NCBI RefSeq assembly: GCF_900496995.4
Contig: NW_024470325.1
Location: forward strand, 1,025,012-1,089,011
Direction: 5' to 3'
Length of the DNA: 64,000 bases
From: Aquila chrysaetos chrysaetos
Taxonomy: Eukaryota; Chordata; Aves; Accipitriformes; Accipitridae
Shown one piece after another: positions 25,296-37,123 of this stretch; positions within the stretch are counted from its first letter, which is position 1, and every line of letters starts with the position of its first letter. The notes under the pieces are model-generated. The model had not been told where the DNA came from and ran no database searches. It saw only the letters and a program-made list of their open reading frames with translations. A program made the position numbers and the translations under genes.

Positions 25296-27124
25296 TGTTG
25301 TTGTGATCTGCACCTTTGGAGCTCTTCTTTGCTCCTCAAAGTCACAGCCAGCCTGGAGGCTGGACTAGACACTGCCCAACAGTCTCTTGCCCACCAGCCC
25401 TTCCAGGAGCCTGTGCCTTTGCCACACGCTGTACAAGAAGAGATCGAGTTGGAGGTGAGGGTCCCTACATCATACGCTGATCAGACAATTCAGGGTGGAA
25501 GGGAGCTCAGGAGGTCTGTAGTCCAATGCCCAGCTCCAAGCAGGGCCAGCCCTGAGGTCAGACCAGGTTGCTCAGTAAATGTCAGCAGCCACAGAGAGAG
25601 TTGACACATGACCCAGGCATCTAGGCCACCATTACAGAAATGGAGACTGAGGCATTTGACCAGCTCCCTGAACACATCTGTGGGTATCCCACGCCTCCTA
25701 GACATTCCTGGGAACATCCACATTCTTGTGCACAGGAGTGGGTTCCTTATGCAAGTTTCCTGGCATATCTGCAGACCAATGGGGTGCTTTAGGCTGCAAA
25801 CAGAACTGAAAGAAAGCCTGTGACTGGGGTCCTATCAGCTTACTTGCTACAAGAGAGGGAGATGGAGGGATCTCAGAGCTTCCAGGTTCCTGCTGAAGAT
25901 TTAAGGCCTCTGAGACAGCAGCAGAAGATAACAGTTTTGAACTGGCATAGCCTTTAGATCATCTCACATGTGATGGCTCTGCTCCCCCATTTCAATCATT
26001 GGCACCTGGAAACCACCCCTGCTTTTCCTTCCTCTCCTCCCAAAACCTGACCAAGGGATGACAGGCAAGAAAGGAAGCAGAAAGGCCCTAGGCCTCCATG
26101 AATCAGCTGGGGTCTGGCACTTGGAGGGCCACAGAGTCCTTCCATTGTGCAACCCATAAAGAATCAAGCTGGGAAGTGAGCCTGCAAGTCCGAATCAACA
26201 AGGTCCATGGACAGGCAAGGCTGCGCCTATGGCTGTGTCTGGAGACCAGTAGCCCTACAGCAGAGATCAAGCTGGGGCTGAAACTCAGGCCTAGGCTACA
26301 ATGTTCTCCTGGGCCCATGGACAGAGGTGTGGGTGGAGGCTGCAGGTGATGCTGCCCAGGGCCCTGACACTGCCATCTTGGACCCCACCTGCCAGTGCCC
26401 TCAATAGGCCAAATTCTCATTCCCTGATGTGCAGGGTCTGCTCTCTGCTACTCTCCTTCTTCCCATCCCTGGGGAACTGGGAGACCCCAGTTTCATGGTC
26501 ACTATGGCCAAGGCTGACACTGGCCTTCACATCCCTGACCAGCTCTTCCTCTTCTGGGAGTTCCAGGTCCAGGTGAGCATCAGACTGGATGGCTTATTCA
26601 GAAGCTGACCCACACAGAAGCTCCCACCTCATCAGTTACCTGTCCCATAGAGAATGTCCACATATATCTGAGCTGCCCTGACATCACACAAGGCATCCCC
26701 CACTTCCCACCCTCTTTGTCGGTCTCTCCCAAGCATGTTGTGCCTCCATTCACCAAATAACCCGTGGGAGCTGTCCTTCCTCACCTCAGCTTATGCCACT
26801 CATGTCACAGCTCTGCCATGGTACGCAGCGCTCCCGCTGTCCACGCCCCAGGCGGTGGGCTTTGATGTCCATGAGGACTGCAGCACCTCAGGTGTGGCTC
26901 CAGGGCCAAGGGCAGACTTGTCACAAGGAAAGCTTCTACCAAGTGATGGGAGCCCTTGTCTAGAAAGGCTTTGCTTCTCAGCAGAGGCATGCTGGAGTAG
27001 ATGGCAGGTGGCAACATCACGATGAATGAGGGTCCCACAAAGAGCAAAAGCTGCAGTCCCCAAGGCCAGAGAGAAAGAGGCCTGGGCTGTGCAGCCCTGG
27101 CAGGAGAGGGGTTTGCTGTCCCAG

Positions 27125-27850
27125 GTGACTCTGCAGCACTCTGGGACCTGTGCCAGAGGTGAAGCTCATCTTCAAGAAGGACAAGTCCCTGGGGGAAGAC
27201 AGACAGCTTGTGATCCAACCCCACTGTGGACGTCATGCTGGGGGTCGACCAGCTAGATAGCAGCTCCACAGAGAAGGACCTTGAGGTCCCAGAGGACAAG
27301 CAGCTGAGCATGAGCAAGCAATGCACCCTCATGGCAAAGGCCAACAGCCTCCTGGACTGCATGAGGAGAAGCCTTGCTGGCAGATGGAGGGAGGTGATCC
27401 TTCCCCTCTACTCAGCACTGCTGAGGCCACAGCTGGAGTGCTGTGTCAAGTGCTGCGCTGCCCAGTGCATCATACTTGTTGACCTACTCAAGCAAGTGCG
27501 GCAAAGGGCCACAAAGCTGGTTTAAGGGACTGGAGCATCTTTCCTAGGAGGAAAGGTCAAGAGATGTGGGACTGTTCAGCCTGGAGAAGAAAAGGCTGAG
27601 GGGGATCTTATTAATGGGTATAAAATTCCATCTGAACCCAGGAAAACACCGTTTGACTCTGTGGGTGGTCAAACACTGGAACAGGCTGCCCGGAGAAGTT
27701 GTGGAGTCCCCGTCTATGGGGGTCCTCCATACCCACCTAGATAAGGTGCTGAGCAACATACTCTAGCTGAGCCTTCCTCAGCTGAGGGGTATGAACTGGA
27801 TGGTCTCCAGAGGTCCCTTCCAATCTCAACATCTCTGTGATTCTGTGAGT
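27125..27850 (+). mobile_element. CR1 LINE 3' end, copy 2
   Basis: Counterpart of 6690-7349. It keeps about 69 bases (27663-27731) that include 'cactggaacaggctgcccgg', a standard CR1 block absent from copy 1. The tail 'tctgtgattctgtga' ends near 27848. Confidence 0.88.
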
Positions 27851-28344
27851 ATAAAGGAGAAAGGTAGGACAGAAAAAAATGAACACCACATAGCCTTGAC
27901 GACCGATATTGTGTGATCCCATGGAGGAGACCCAAGCTGGAAAAGGGGAGAAGTGTGAGGAGGGAGGAGCGGCAGAGTTGTTCTGTACTGACTATTAACC
28001 CCCTCTTCACCGTCCCCCATGCTCCTCTTGGGGCTCGGATGAGTAGAAGAACTTGGAGCAATGGAGTAATTTGAGCCCTGGGGAAAGTGTGAGGGCAATG
28101 GACTTGAATAATTTTATCATTGTTTCTCACAATCCAAACCTTTTTACTTGGCATAAATTAAATTGGTCTTCCCCAAGTCAACCCTTCTTTGCCTGTGACA
28201 GTAATTAGTAAGTGATCGCCCTGTCTTTATCATGACCCAGGAGCTCTTCCATCTTATTTTCTCCCTTTGTCCTTTTGAGTTGGAGGTGTGACTGGGGAGC
28301 CGGGTGGGTGTCTGGCTGTTGGGCAAGGCTAACCCACTACAGGA

Positions 28345-28605
28345 CGACCACCTCAGGACTGCTGTGTCCAGTGTGGGGCTCACCAGCACAAGGAAGACCC
28401 TGACAGACTGGAGAGAGAGTTGCAGAGGCCAGAAGGATGGCTGAGGCCTGGAGCACATTGTGTACAAGGAGAGGCTGAGAAAGCCGGGCTTTGGAAAAAA
28501 ATCCCTCAGAGCCAAACACTGGAGCAAGGACCCAGGCCAGTTGGTGAGATCTCTGTCAGTGGAGATTTTCAACATCTGTTGAGACAAGCACCTGATCTAG
28601 GCAGA
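28345..28605 (+). mobile_element. CR1 LINE 3' fragment, copy 2
   Basis: Counterpart of 7830-8110. Confidence 0.6.
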
Positions 28606-29616
28606 GGTGTCTGAGAATGGGCTTGGCTGAGAGTCTGGCTGTGGCAAGAGCTGTGGGACTTGATGTGTAATGAGTGTTGGTAGGAAACTGGTTCCCTTTG
28701 TATTAGTAATGGCAGTAGAGCTGGGTATCCTAGAGACCTGGAGGAAGACAGGGGTGACCATGCAGCAAAGATCCTTCCTCAGGGTTGGGCTGTATGGCCA
28801 CTCACTCTCTGGCTCTTCTGTGTTCATATTATAGGTGATCCCCAACACTGACTGCATTTGCCCCTTCTCTGCCCCCACCAGCCCCACGCCCCAGGGCAGC
28901 ATGACAGTCCTGGCCCTGGAGCTCCTCAGCCAGCTCTTGCATCTCTCCAGCCCCCTTCCCCTGTGCCAGCTGGGTTCCTGCTGCCTGTCCTGTGATTGCA
29001 GAGTCCTCCTTTCCCTGTGAATACCTGGAATTAACACTTTTGGGTGATTCCACCTGGGCAATCTCTCACTTTGTGGAGCTCCGGCCACACCCCAGGCACA
29101 CGCTGCCCATGGAGATCCCCTGGGATATCCAGGCAGCTACAGATTCCCCTCCTGGAAGACGTCTTCTGCCCTGTCACATGTGGGAAAGGACTGGGTTTCT
29201 ACCTCAGTGACCATTTGTCGTCTCCACTGTCACCAGGCACCAACAGGTGAGTCCTAAATCCACCCCTCTAGCAGGTCACAAGGTGACAATGAGCTTTTTG
29301 CCCTTGAAACCATGGATCAATAGGCCTTTTGGAGGTGCAGTATCTCGGGCCTGTTCCTGACACGAGGTTTGGAAAAACAGCCCTACCATCAGGCAGTGCA
29401 CAGGGAAGATCCCTTTTTATTACAGAGATGCTATGAGGGAGTCAGCTTGGACCCAGTGCTACAAAGTCGCATTTTTATATGGTCCTCCAGGTGAGACAGA
29501 AGAGGTTCCTGCTTCACATGAAGTACAGGAAGTCCAAGTATTGGTCTATGAACATGAAACCCCAAAGAGCAGTAACAACAACAATAATAAAACAAAGCAT
29601 GGGCCTAGTATGGGAG

Positions 29617-29846
29617 TCACTTGTGGAAAAAGACTGGAAGTTTACTGGTATTGAAAAATGTCCATGAAATCACTTTCCTCAGGGCATTTTTGAGCTTCCT
29701 GTTCCTCATGCTATAGATGCGAGGGTTCACAACTGGAGGCACCAGCGAGTACAGCACTGCCACCACCAGATCCAGGGATGGGGAGCAGATGGAGGGGGGC
29801 TTCAGATAGGCAATCATGCCAGTGCTGACATACATGGAGACCACTC
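29617..29846 (-). pseudogene. Olfactory receptor C-terminal fragment (OR14-type), copy 2
   Basis: Counterpart of 9107-9337 and the better preserved of the two. The minus strand reads through the TM6 end, 'YLKPPSICSPSLDLVVAVLY', TM7 with NPRIYSMRN, and the C-terminal tail to a stop at 29617. The receptor body (TM1-TM5) is missing. The NPLIY leucine is Arg here. Confidence 0.9.
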
Positions 29847-32411
29847 AGCCCACAAGTCAGCAGCCCTAGCCAAGGGAACAAGGACCTCAGTTCTGGGTCC
29901 CAGCCCTAACAAAGCCTTTGGCTTTCCCCACCACAGGCTGTCCTATACTGTCCTATGTCAGTGATCATTTCTCTGCAGATTTTAACTCTCCCCCCTGCTT
30001 CCCCAACTCACTCTGACCCCATGATATCCCAAGGTTTACTGATAACTCTCTGTCCTCACTGTTGTCAAACATAAAGCTGTGGTTTTCTGAGGGTTAGACA
30101 ATGTCTCTGAGTTCCCCAAAACCCATCTGGCTTCTTTCAAAGCCTTGTTTATGTTCCTCTAGCCCCCAAGATGTGCTCCTCTAGCCCCAGGCTCGCTTGA
30201 ATTCTTACGTGCACGGCTCTCTCCCTGCACTACCAACGTGCTCTCACATACCCTTCCCTCTTCCCCCGCAGTGATGAAACTTCACCCCAGGAGGTCTGTG
30301 CATCCTCCACACTCATAGATGTTTCCTGAGGTCCATCCAAGTATGGGAAGTGAAGCAGGAAAAGAGCAAGGTCAGCTTATTTGACATGATAGCCACCCTC
30401 AGCAGCGGGCCTTCTCCATTTTCTAGGCATGCACATATCATAGAAAAATCTCTTTCATCCCCTGACTTGCAGAAGAGGGGTCTTCCTTCCTGACATCTTC
30501 CCAGGACACACCTCCTCCTCTTCCCCATCCACAGACATCCACGGCTTTCCATTTCTGGCCTCAGAGAGGGTTTCAGGATTTGCTAAAGCCATCAGCCACC
30601 TCCTTCTTTCTCACTGACATCCCTCGACCCTCTCTCTGAGCCCTACACGTGGCCAATCAATCAGTGCTGCTCAGAGCTGCTCGCTCTTCAGAAGAGGCCT
30701 TGAGATTCCTGCATATTCCTGGTGCTTATTAACTATCTTCCTGGCTCTCTCCAGAGCTCATGGCAAACGTTGCTGTCTACAACAGGGCCTTTATGACCAT
30801 CTTTTATGAAATCATTGTCTTTTTAAGATCTTCTCTGCAGAAAGAGTAGCCACAGAAAAGCACCAAAAGCACCAAACACACCAGACAGAGTCTGAGTGAA
30901 GTGCCAGTAAGAAGCAGCTGAGCAACACCCAAGGCTCTGGCTTCCTGGCAAGGAGTCTCTCCTGTTTGTCACCTTTTCTCATGAAAGGAGCAGGAAAACT
31001 GTCCATCCCACGGAGCTCTGCAGAAGGAAGATGGAGCTGTATATAGCGTGAGGCGATACAAGTGGGATCAGCAGGTAGAGAAGACTCCTGTAGGGAAGGC
31101 ATTTTGAGGGAGCACCCTGACTTCACCCAGATAAAAAAGAGACCAGGCAGTGTGCTGACATGATGGGGAGAAGTGTCCTGGGTAAAAGAGTGTGGACGAG
31201 AGAAGGTGGGAGAGATTTGGTTTGCAGAGATTTGAGGTAGTACTTTCAGCGCATCAGCAGCCTGAGGTTTGGAGCCGAGGAAAAATAGAGAAGCTCTCAA
31301 GGATGTTTTGGAATTAACGGAACTATTAGTAATAGCAGTAACAGGACAGTGCTGCAAGGGAACTCTTTTGTATTCTCGATGATGAACTAAAGCTATTTAA
31401 TTTTTCTTTTTACATGACAAAAATAGCTATGAGTTCTCAGTGATTAGCCTCTGGTATACAATTCTTAGAACAAGTGTCCATGATGGCACCTCCTGGCAGC
31501 TGCTTCATGGCCCCTGTCAGTGCCCTGTCCCTGTGCTGGCCCAGCCCCACTGACCATACATGGACGCACGGCCCCATTGTGCAGGCACAGCATGGGAAAG
31601 GGGAGAGTCAGGGGTGGGGACCTTCCCCCCATTGTGATCCTAAAGATGGCCTTCAGATCACAGTTCCCCCATGACCCTCCTACTTTTGCAGCTTCCCCAG
31701 CACCTGACCCCTGCCCTGCTGTGGCCTTGTCCCATGTGGAGCTTTGCAGAAAGCTCTGCTCCAGGGTCTGCCAGCGTCTTGGGAAGGAGAGAAGCTGGGT
31801 AGGGCTGTCTGTTTTCCCAAACCAGCCTTAGGACCACCGGGAAGGTGGAGGTGGCCTCACAGCAAAACACACCTGTAAACCTGGGGTGACCAGCAAGCGC
31901 TGGAAATGGCCAATGAGAGATGCTGGGGGTGACAAAGGCCCTGAGTCACCTTTGCAGTCTATCCACACTGCCAAGGGCACAGACCAGACTCCTCCTCTCC
32001 CCTACACCTGCATGTCTTCCATGCTTTCCACAAGCCCTAGCTCTGAACAACAAAACCCCGGTGTGAGTCCTCATGCTGCAGGGTCACACACTGCCAACTC
32101 TACACTGATGTTTTTTCTCCCCTGGGCACTTTCCAGCCCAGCACTGCTCCCCCTAAACTCTCCCCACTTCCCTTGACCTCCCTCCACCTCCTCTGCCCTC
32201 TTCCCAGCACAGCCCAGTCTGGCATGGCCCCACAGCAGTGCCCACCACAGGGTGCGGCAGAGCTCTGGGCACTCACCCCACAGCCCCAGACCCTCTGAAG
32301 GGCACAGCAGCTCCTCGGGGGTGGAGAGGGCTGAGCCCCAGGGCTGGGGGGCATTTGTGGCGCAAGGCCTGAGGAGATCCCCTTGTATGATGGAAATGCT
32401 GCTATGGAGGC
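29847..32411. other. Non-coding stretch, copy 2 of 9338-11901
   Basis: No gene is recognised. The sequence follows copy 1 with substitutions and small indels to the breakpoint at 32411. Confidence 0.5.
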
Positions 32412-32919
32412 TGACGTGCGGAAAACTGACTCTACAATCAGTGAGATTGTAAAGTAAGTATGTTCATTCAGCGCTGGGCAGCACAGGGGGTAGTCCCACC
32501 AAAGTCGTGTGCGCCTGACTTGGCAGTTTGCTTCAGATTTATAAAATCATGTGTTACATTTTCACAATATGCCTATACATATGCATGACCTATCCCCGCT
32601 GCATATTAAAATGAGTTCCGAGAGGTCATTTCCATAGTCTCCTCTCAACTGCGCTTGCGCAGTGCCTCTTTATGGTGGTTGTCGCAGAGATGAAGATAGA
32701 TGACTCCGTCACCGCTAGTAACCTCTTTTCTTGCGCAGGCTCAGAGGTTTCTTGGTATTCACCCAAGTTACAAGACCAGTCTTGGCTGGCTCTTGGGGCC
32801 AGCTCCTGCTTCTCATCAGGAACTGTCTCTGCCTCATTGGCTGGTTCTTGGGACCAGCTCTTTTTATCAAGGCCTGTCTCTATGTCAGCTAATTTCAACA
32901 ATGTAAGCGCTGAACATCA
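32412..32919 (-). mobile_element. 3' LTR of a minus-strand endogenous retrovirus
   Basis: On the minus strand the element begins tgatgttcagcg (from 32919) and ends ccgcacgtca (at 32412), a TG...CA pair. A TATA-like ttttataaat lies near 32540. A purine tract adjoins its 5' edge (32920-32935), so this looks like the 3' LTR of a provirus rather than a solo LTR. It differs from the ERVL-like LTR family elsewhere in the window. The lower edge coincides exactly with the duplication breakpoint. Confidence 0.65.
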
Positions 32920-32935
32920 TCTTTCATCCCCCTTT
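32920..32935 (-). other. Polypurine tract of the minus-strand retroviral remnant
   Basis: The minus strand reads aaagggggatgaaaga directly before the LTR start. This is the expected position and composition of a plus-strand primer tract. The sequence beyond, to about 33100, may be leftover internal retroviral DNA, but I recognise no gene in it. Confidence 0.6.
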
Positions 32936-33334
32936 ATTATGTCTACTGAGATTCTTTTGACTCCCCTTGTCTCAGCACCAGCAAAAGCTCTGCCTCCCCT
33001 GGGCCCTCTCTCCCCTATGACAGAGGTCTTCCACCAACCCCACCCTTCTTCCACCTCCAGCTTTGGCTGTTGCGTGTGCCTGGCCTGCCCACTTGCCTTC
33101 ACCACACACCTTTGTAACTGAGGCCTGACACATATCTTGGCACTCCCACTGTAAGCTGGCACCCACCCCACACCTGGAGTCTACCTGGCCATGGAGGCAG
33201 GGAGAGGCCAGGTCCGCTCTGCCCGGCGCTGGGCACAGCTTTTCCCTGGGAATGTCCCCAAGGAGCTCTCTTCATGTGTGTGTCGGCGTGTGGCCTGGCA
33301 GGGGTGGAACTGGGACAAGGGCTGCTGGGGCAGG

Positions 33335-33407
33335 GCTGAAGTAGCTCAGCTGGGAGAGCGTTAGACTGAAGATCTAAAGGTCCCTGGTTCAACCCCGGGC
33401 TTCAGCA
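33335..33407 (+). tRNA. tRNA-Phe (GAA)
   Basis: A 73-base cloverleaf. The acceptor stem gctgaag pairs perfectly with cttcagc, and the discriminator is A. The D arm carries tagctcagctgggagagc (A box). The anticodon stem is ttaga/tctaa with loop ctgaaga and anticodon GAA at 33368-33370. The T arm has ggttcaacccc (B box). No intron is present and CCA is not encoded, as in eukaryotes. A T5 run at 33426-33430 is a likely Pol III terminator. All stems pair, so the gene looks functional. Confidence 0.96.
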
Positions 33408-33425
33408 ATGATTTGCTCCTGTAGA

Positions 33426-33430
33426 TTTTT
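33426..33430 (+). terminator. Pol III T-run after tRNA-Phe
   Basis: Five T residues lie 19 bases after the tRNA 3' end, a typical Pol III stop signal. Confidence 0.6.
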
Positions 33431-33783
33431 GCAGAGACTGCCTGGCTACTTCCAGCCTGCCCTGGCCCTCCTTGCTCCTTCACCTCTTGCCAGAGCACTG
33501 CCCGTGCACTGGAGCTGCAGAGCTGCAGGTTAGAATGAGCCTTCCTCTTGCACTGCAAGCCCCCAGCCTTCCCCTGGACAGGACTCTCCATTCAGTGCTT
33601 CTTTGGGGTGGTCTGGAGCCGCCCCTCCTTCCCTGCTCCACAGCACTTGGCATCTCTCCTTTGTGGGGTCTCTGCAAAGACCCTGTCTCTCTCCTCTGTG
33701 TCATTCTCAACGGGGCACAGACTGCTCCCCTTGTCATAGACACATCACGGGAGAAGAGTGTGTCTCCTGCTGGCAGGCATCAA

Positions 33784-33855
33784 GGGGATGGAGCTCAGTG
33801 GAAGAGCACCCACTTTGCATGTGGGAGGTCCTGGGTTCAATCCTTGGCATCTCCA
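33784..33855 (+). tRNA. tRNA-Ala (TGC)
   Basis: A 72-base cloverleaf. The acceptor stem ggggatg pairs with catctcc (one G-U), and the discriminator is A. The third acceptor pair is the G-U, counted from the 5' end (G3-U70), which is the identity element read by alanyl-tRNA synthetase. The D arm is ggagctcagtggaagagc. The anticodon stem cccac/gtggg has loop tttgcat and anticodon TGC. The T stem ctggg/cttgg holds three G-U wobbles, so it is weaker than usual. A T4 run follows at 33866-33869. It may be functional, or an early step of decay. Confidence 0.9.
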
Positions 33856-33865
33856 GGGGTGGTGC

Positions 33866-33869
33866 TTTT
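33866..33869 (+). terminator. Pol III T-run after tRNA-Ala
   Basis: Four T residues lie 11 bases after the tRNA 3' end. Confidence 0.55.
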
Positions 33870-36800
33870 GCCCTGACTGCCCAGCCTCAGGCAGGTGTGG
33901 GCTGGAGCTCAGGCACTGCTCCTCTCCAGGCCCTGTGGGCCTGCCCTGCCCACTCAGAACTAGCTGTGAGGTGGGGAGGGCTGTGTGTGCTGCATCTGCT
34001 GAGCCCCTCTTGGAGGAGAAGCAGGCAGCAGCTGTGCTGGACCTGAGCCCAGGTCACTGCCCTGCATCCTAGGGCCACCCCCACCCAAGGACAATGCTTG
34101 GCAGTAAAGTGTGCCTGTGAGGAGACCTCAGGGAGGGCATAGACAGCAGCAGTACCCTAAGGAATCCTTTCTGGCTGCACTGGGAGATGTGGTGTGAGGG
34201 TGCTGGTCCAGCCCAGGTGTCCTTTGGGACCAGAGCCACACTGCCCTGGTGGCTTTCCAGGGCTAAGGGGCTGAGATTGTTCTGTCCCCAGGTGGAGATC
34301 CCATACCACATGGGAAGCACTCTGTGCCAGCAGGTAAGGCTGTCTGGGCTGGACAAGCATGGGCAGGGCTGTGGGACTCCCAGCTGGAGTTTTCCTTCCA
34401 CCATCACCACTGGCTTGAGCAGAGCCTCAGCTCAGGGAACCTGGATCTGCTGAGGTCAGGCACAGCCCTGCAGAGGTGGGACTGGTGGGGCCGGTGCCCA
34501 CCTCTTGTTCCTGGGGTGTTTGGTGACTCTGTCACTACTTCGTAACTACTGTGTTGGTAGGATCAAGGAGTCAGAGGTCTGTCCACAGCCATGCACAGGC
34601 AGTGAGGGCCAGAAGATGGTGCCTTGGTTGCTCCCCTGGCAATAACACCCACAACCAAAATGGGGCATGAGACACAGAGTTTCACTGCAGGGTGCCAAGC
34701 ACCCTGGTGAGCCAAAACTCAGAGAAATAAGGCTGCTCTCCTATGGGCTTTAAACAGCCAAGCTCTGCCCAGCATGGGGGCTGCAGTGCTGAGGCTTGGG
34801 GTCTCACTGTGACCCCCCCTCAGGCAGGTCCTCGGGAGCTGCAGGAACAACCACGGATGTGGGCTACAGTGACAATCTTGCTTTGCTGCAGAGAATGGAC
34901 CCAGCCTGCAGGGCCAGACTGTTCAGGTCCCCAGATGCCATGAAACAGGCTCTTCCTCCTCAGGCGTGCTGCCCCCTCAAGCACACACAGGCCTGTGGTT
35001 CATCTCCCCCAGGAGGAAGAGGAAAATGTCTGCCAGGTGCCAGAGTAAGGGAGAAATATTACCCCTGTGGGAGGGCAGAGCTGGCAGCGAGGTGGCACAG
35101 GACAGGCGCTGGGTTCCTCTCCCCAGTCCCCACTTGGAGCACCTTGAGTCTGCACGTCAGTGTCCATACTGTCCATAGCCCCCACCATCCTGTGTTCAGA
35201 AGATAACACTCCCCCCTCCTTCTTTGCTTCACTTTTATACCTTACTTCTCTGAGATGCACGGCTGGAGCTTGCCCCCATGGGAGTTTTGCAGGGGATGGA
35301 GGCTGTGTTTGCAGTGCCCATGTCTGTCACCCATCACCGTGGGGGTCTCACCCTGGGAACACTGCTCTCCCATGGGGTCTGCCAGCAGGAAGGCTCTAGG
35401 GTATAGGGCAGAGGAATCTGTGAGTCTTGGCTTCTCCCAGATCCCCCCAGGGTCACTCCAGGGGTGGAGGATCTCCCAGCAGGGAATGGGGCAATGCTGA
35501 AGTGGGAGAGGATGTTGGTGACAGCCGCCTCCTCCCCGCTTCTCCTCTAGGGCCAGATCCTGCTGCTTGCAGCAGTACTGACCTCCAGCAACTCCCCACA
35601 GGGAACCCTGCCACAGACAGCCAATGCACCTTCCAGCCCGCAGCAGAGGAGCCTTTTGGGGAAGTGCCGGAGGGATGTGGAGACCCACCAGCAGGACCAG
35701 GGAGAGCAGTTTGGGCACCAGGTCCTGCCCAGGAGTCAAACCCTTTTCCCTGCCTGGTTCCTGCATAAAAGGTTTCTCTGCCCGTGGGTGCTGGGGCAGC
35801 TGAAAGCCACAGCCAAGGGAGAGGGGGCCCTGGCTCAGCTCCCAGCAGTGCCTCTTTTAGGGGAGGGACACAAAATCTCCTCTGCCATGGAAACGTGCCC
35901 ACGTGAGCATCCTCCCAGATGAGCCCTTCTCCAGGCCAGGGGCTGCACCACGGCTTTTGGCTGCTGCACCACGGCTTTTGGCTGCAGCACACATCTCCTG
36001 GGGATCCTTTCTCCATCCCCCCAGTCCTCCCACAGTGCTGAGGGAAAGGTGCCCCCATCCCCCCTGCTCCCATCCCTCTTGTACCTGCACACAAGTACCG
36101 CCCTGACACAAATCCGAAAAGACATCCCTGGTGAGGCAGCAGGAGGGCAGGGGTGGGGGCTGGAGGAGAGCAGGAGGAGGGGGTCCCAGGGCTGCCGTGG
36201 GGCCTTACAGCCTCTGCTCAGGAAGAAGGCAGCTCAGTGCCTTGACAAGAGTGCTCAGGGTCTGCGAGGGCCCAAGGCAGCAGGAGCAGCCCATGGAGAC
36301 TGGGCTCCTGGCAGAGCATGAGGAGAGGGAATCCCAGCCCTGTGTGTCCCAGAAAGCGGCTCTGCAGCCTGTGCTGGGGCAGTGGGGAGCAGAGCTGCCT
36401 CCTAACCATGGTGGGAGGTAATCCATGGGCCACATTTCCCCCTGGGGCTGGCTGGGGTGTTCAGGGCACTGCGGCCACCTCAGGGCTCACTTCTCTGGGG
36501 CCACAGCCCAGGGCTTACCCTGACAGGGCAGCTCTGTCATGGCCTCTGCACTGTGGGACCAGCATGGCCCAGGCCCTGCCTGGGGCAAAGAGCAGCTGGG
36601 AAACCCTAGGGTGAGGAAATGGGTGCTCCCACTGCGGTGCATCACAGGGCCTATCAGAGAGCCATTTTGACTAGAAACTGCCTGTGGCCAGTAAGATGGA
36701 AATGTCTCTGTCAGCAGGTTTATTCCCCAGGGATCATGGGCTCTCGCTGCTCCACAGCCCGACCCCAAGCCTGCTGTCCCTGAGACATGCCCATCTCCCC

Positions 36801-36985
36801 ACCTCCATGACTTTGTTCTCTGCTCCTCCTGATCAGCCTCAGGAAGATGCCCTGACACTTGGGCAGGCAAGCACCAGCTCCTGGGGGGTCTCATCCCCCC
36901 AGCTCTGCCTGTGCCCCTCACTGACACCCTGCAGCCCTTCCAGGAGGTATCTATCTCCCCCTGGGACTGCTGTGGAAAGACCAAC
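33870..36985. other. GC-rich stretch downstream of the SRCR gene
   Basis: Long open frames occur on both strands, but none matches a family I recognise and base composition explains them. The stretch lies 3' of the transmembrane exon of the SRCR gene, so cytoplasmic-tail and 3' UTR exons of that gene should be here. One candidate small exon is 36519-36579 on the minus strand (acceptor ccccag, donor ggtaag), but its phase does not fit cleanly. Two head-to-tail copies of ctgcaccacggcttttggct start near 35943. Confidence 0.4.
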
Positions 36986-36989
36986 CTCT

Positions 36990-37123
36990 GCACCCAGCCC
37001 TGGTGCTTAGTGCTTGCCCAGCCAGGAGGGCCAGGAGCAGGCAGAGAAGGGCCCCAAGGATGATGCAGATGATGACGGGCACTGAGACTCTCCCGCTGCC
37101 ACTCAGACGGCCCTGGGGGGAAT
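36990..37123 (-). CDS. SRCR gene: transmembrane exon
   Basis: After an acceptor (cacacag at 37124, phase 1) the frame reads a short stalk with LSGSGRVS. Then comes the membrane segment [20 protein letters not shown] and [14 protein letters not shown] Pro/Val/Ile start and a Leu-rich helix after a Gly/Ser stalk are typical for WC1-like proteins. The 3' boundary is uncertain. Confidence 0.8.

Larger units (their letters stand above)
20413..32411. repeat. Segmental duplication, copy 2
   Basis: This is the second copy of the block that starts at base 1, in the same orientation with an offset of about 20.4 kb. The left edge directly follows a degenerate telomere-like stretch. The right edge is sharp: after base 32411 the sequence changes to an LTR terminus (tgacgtgcgg), while copy 1 continues with unrelated single-copy sequence at 11902. 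One clear length difference is about 69 bases of CR1 at 27663-27731 that copy 1 lacks near 7220. Confidence 0.97.
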
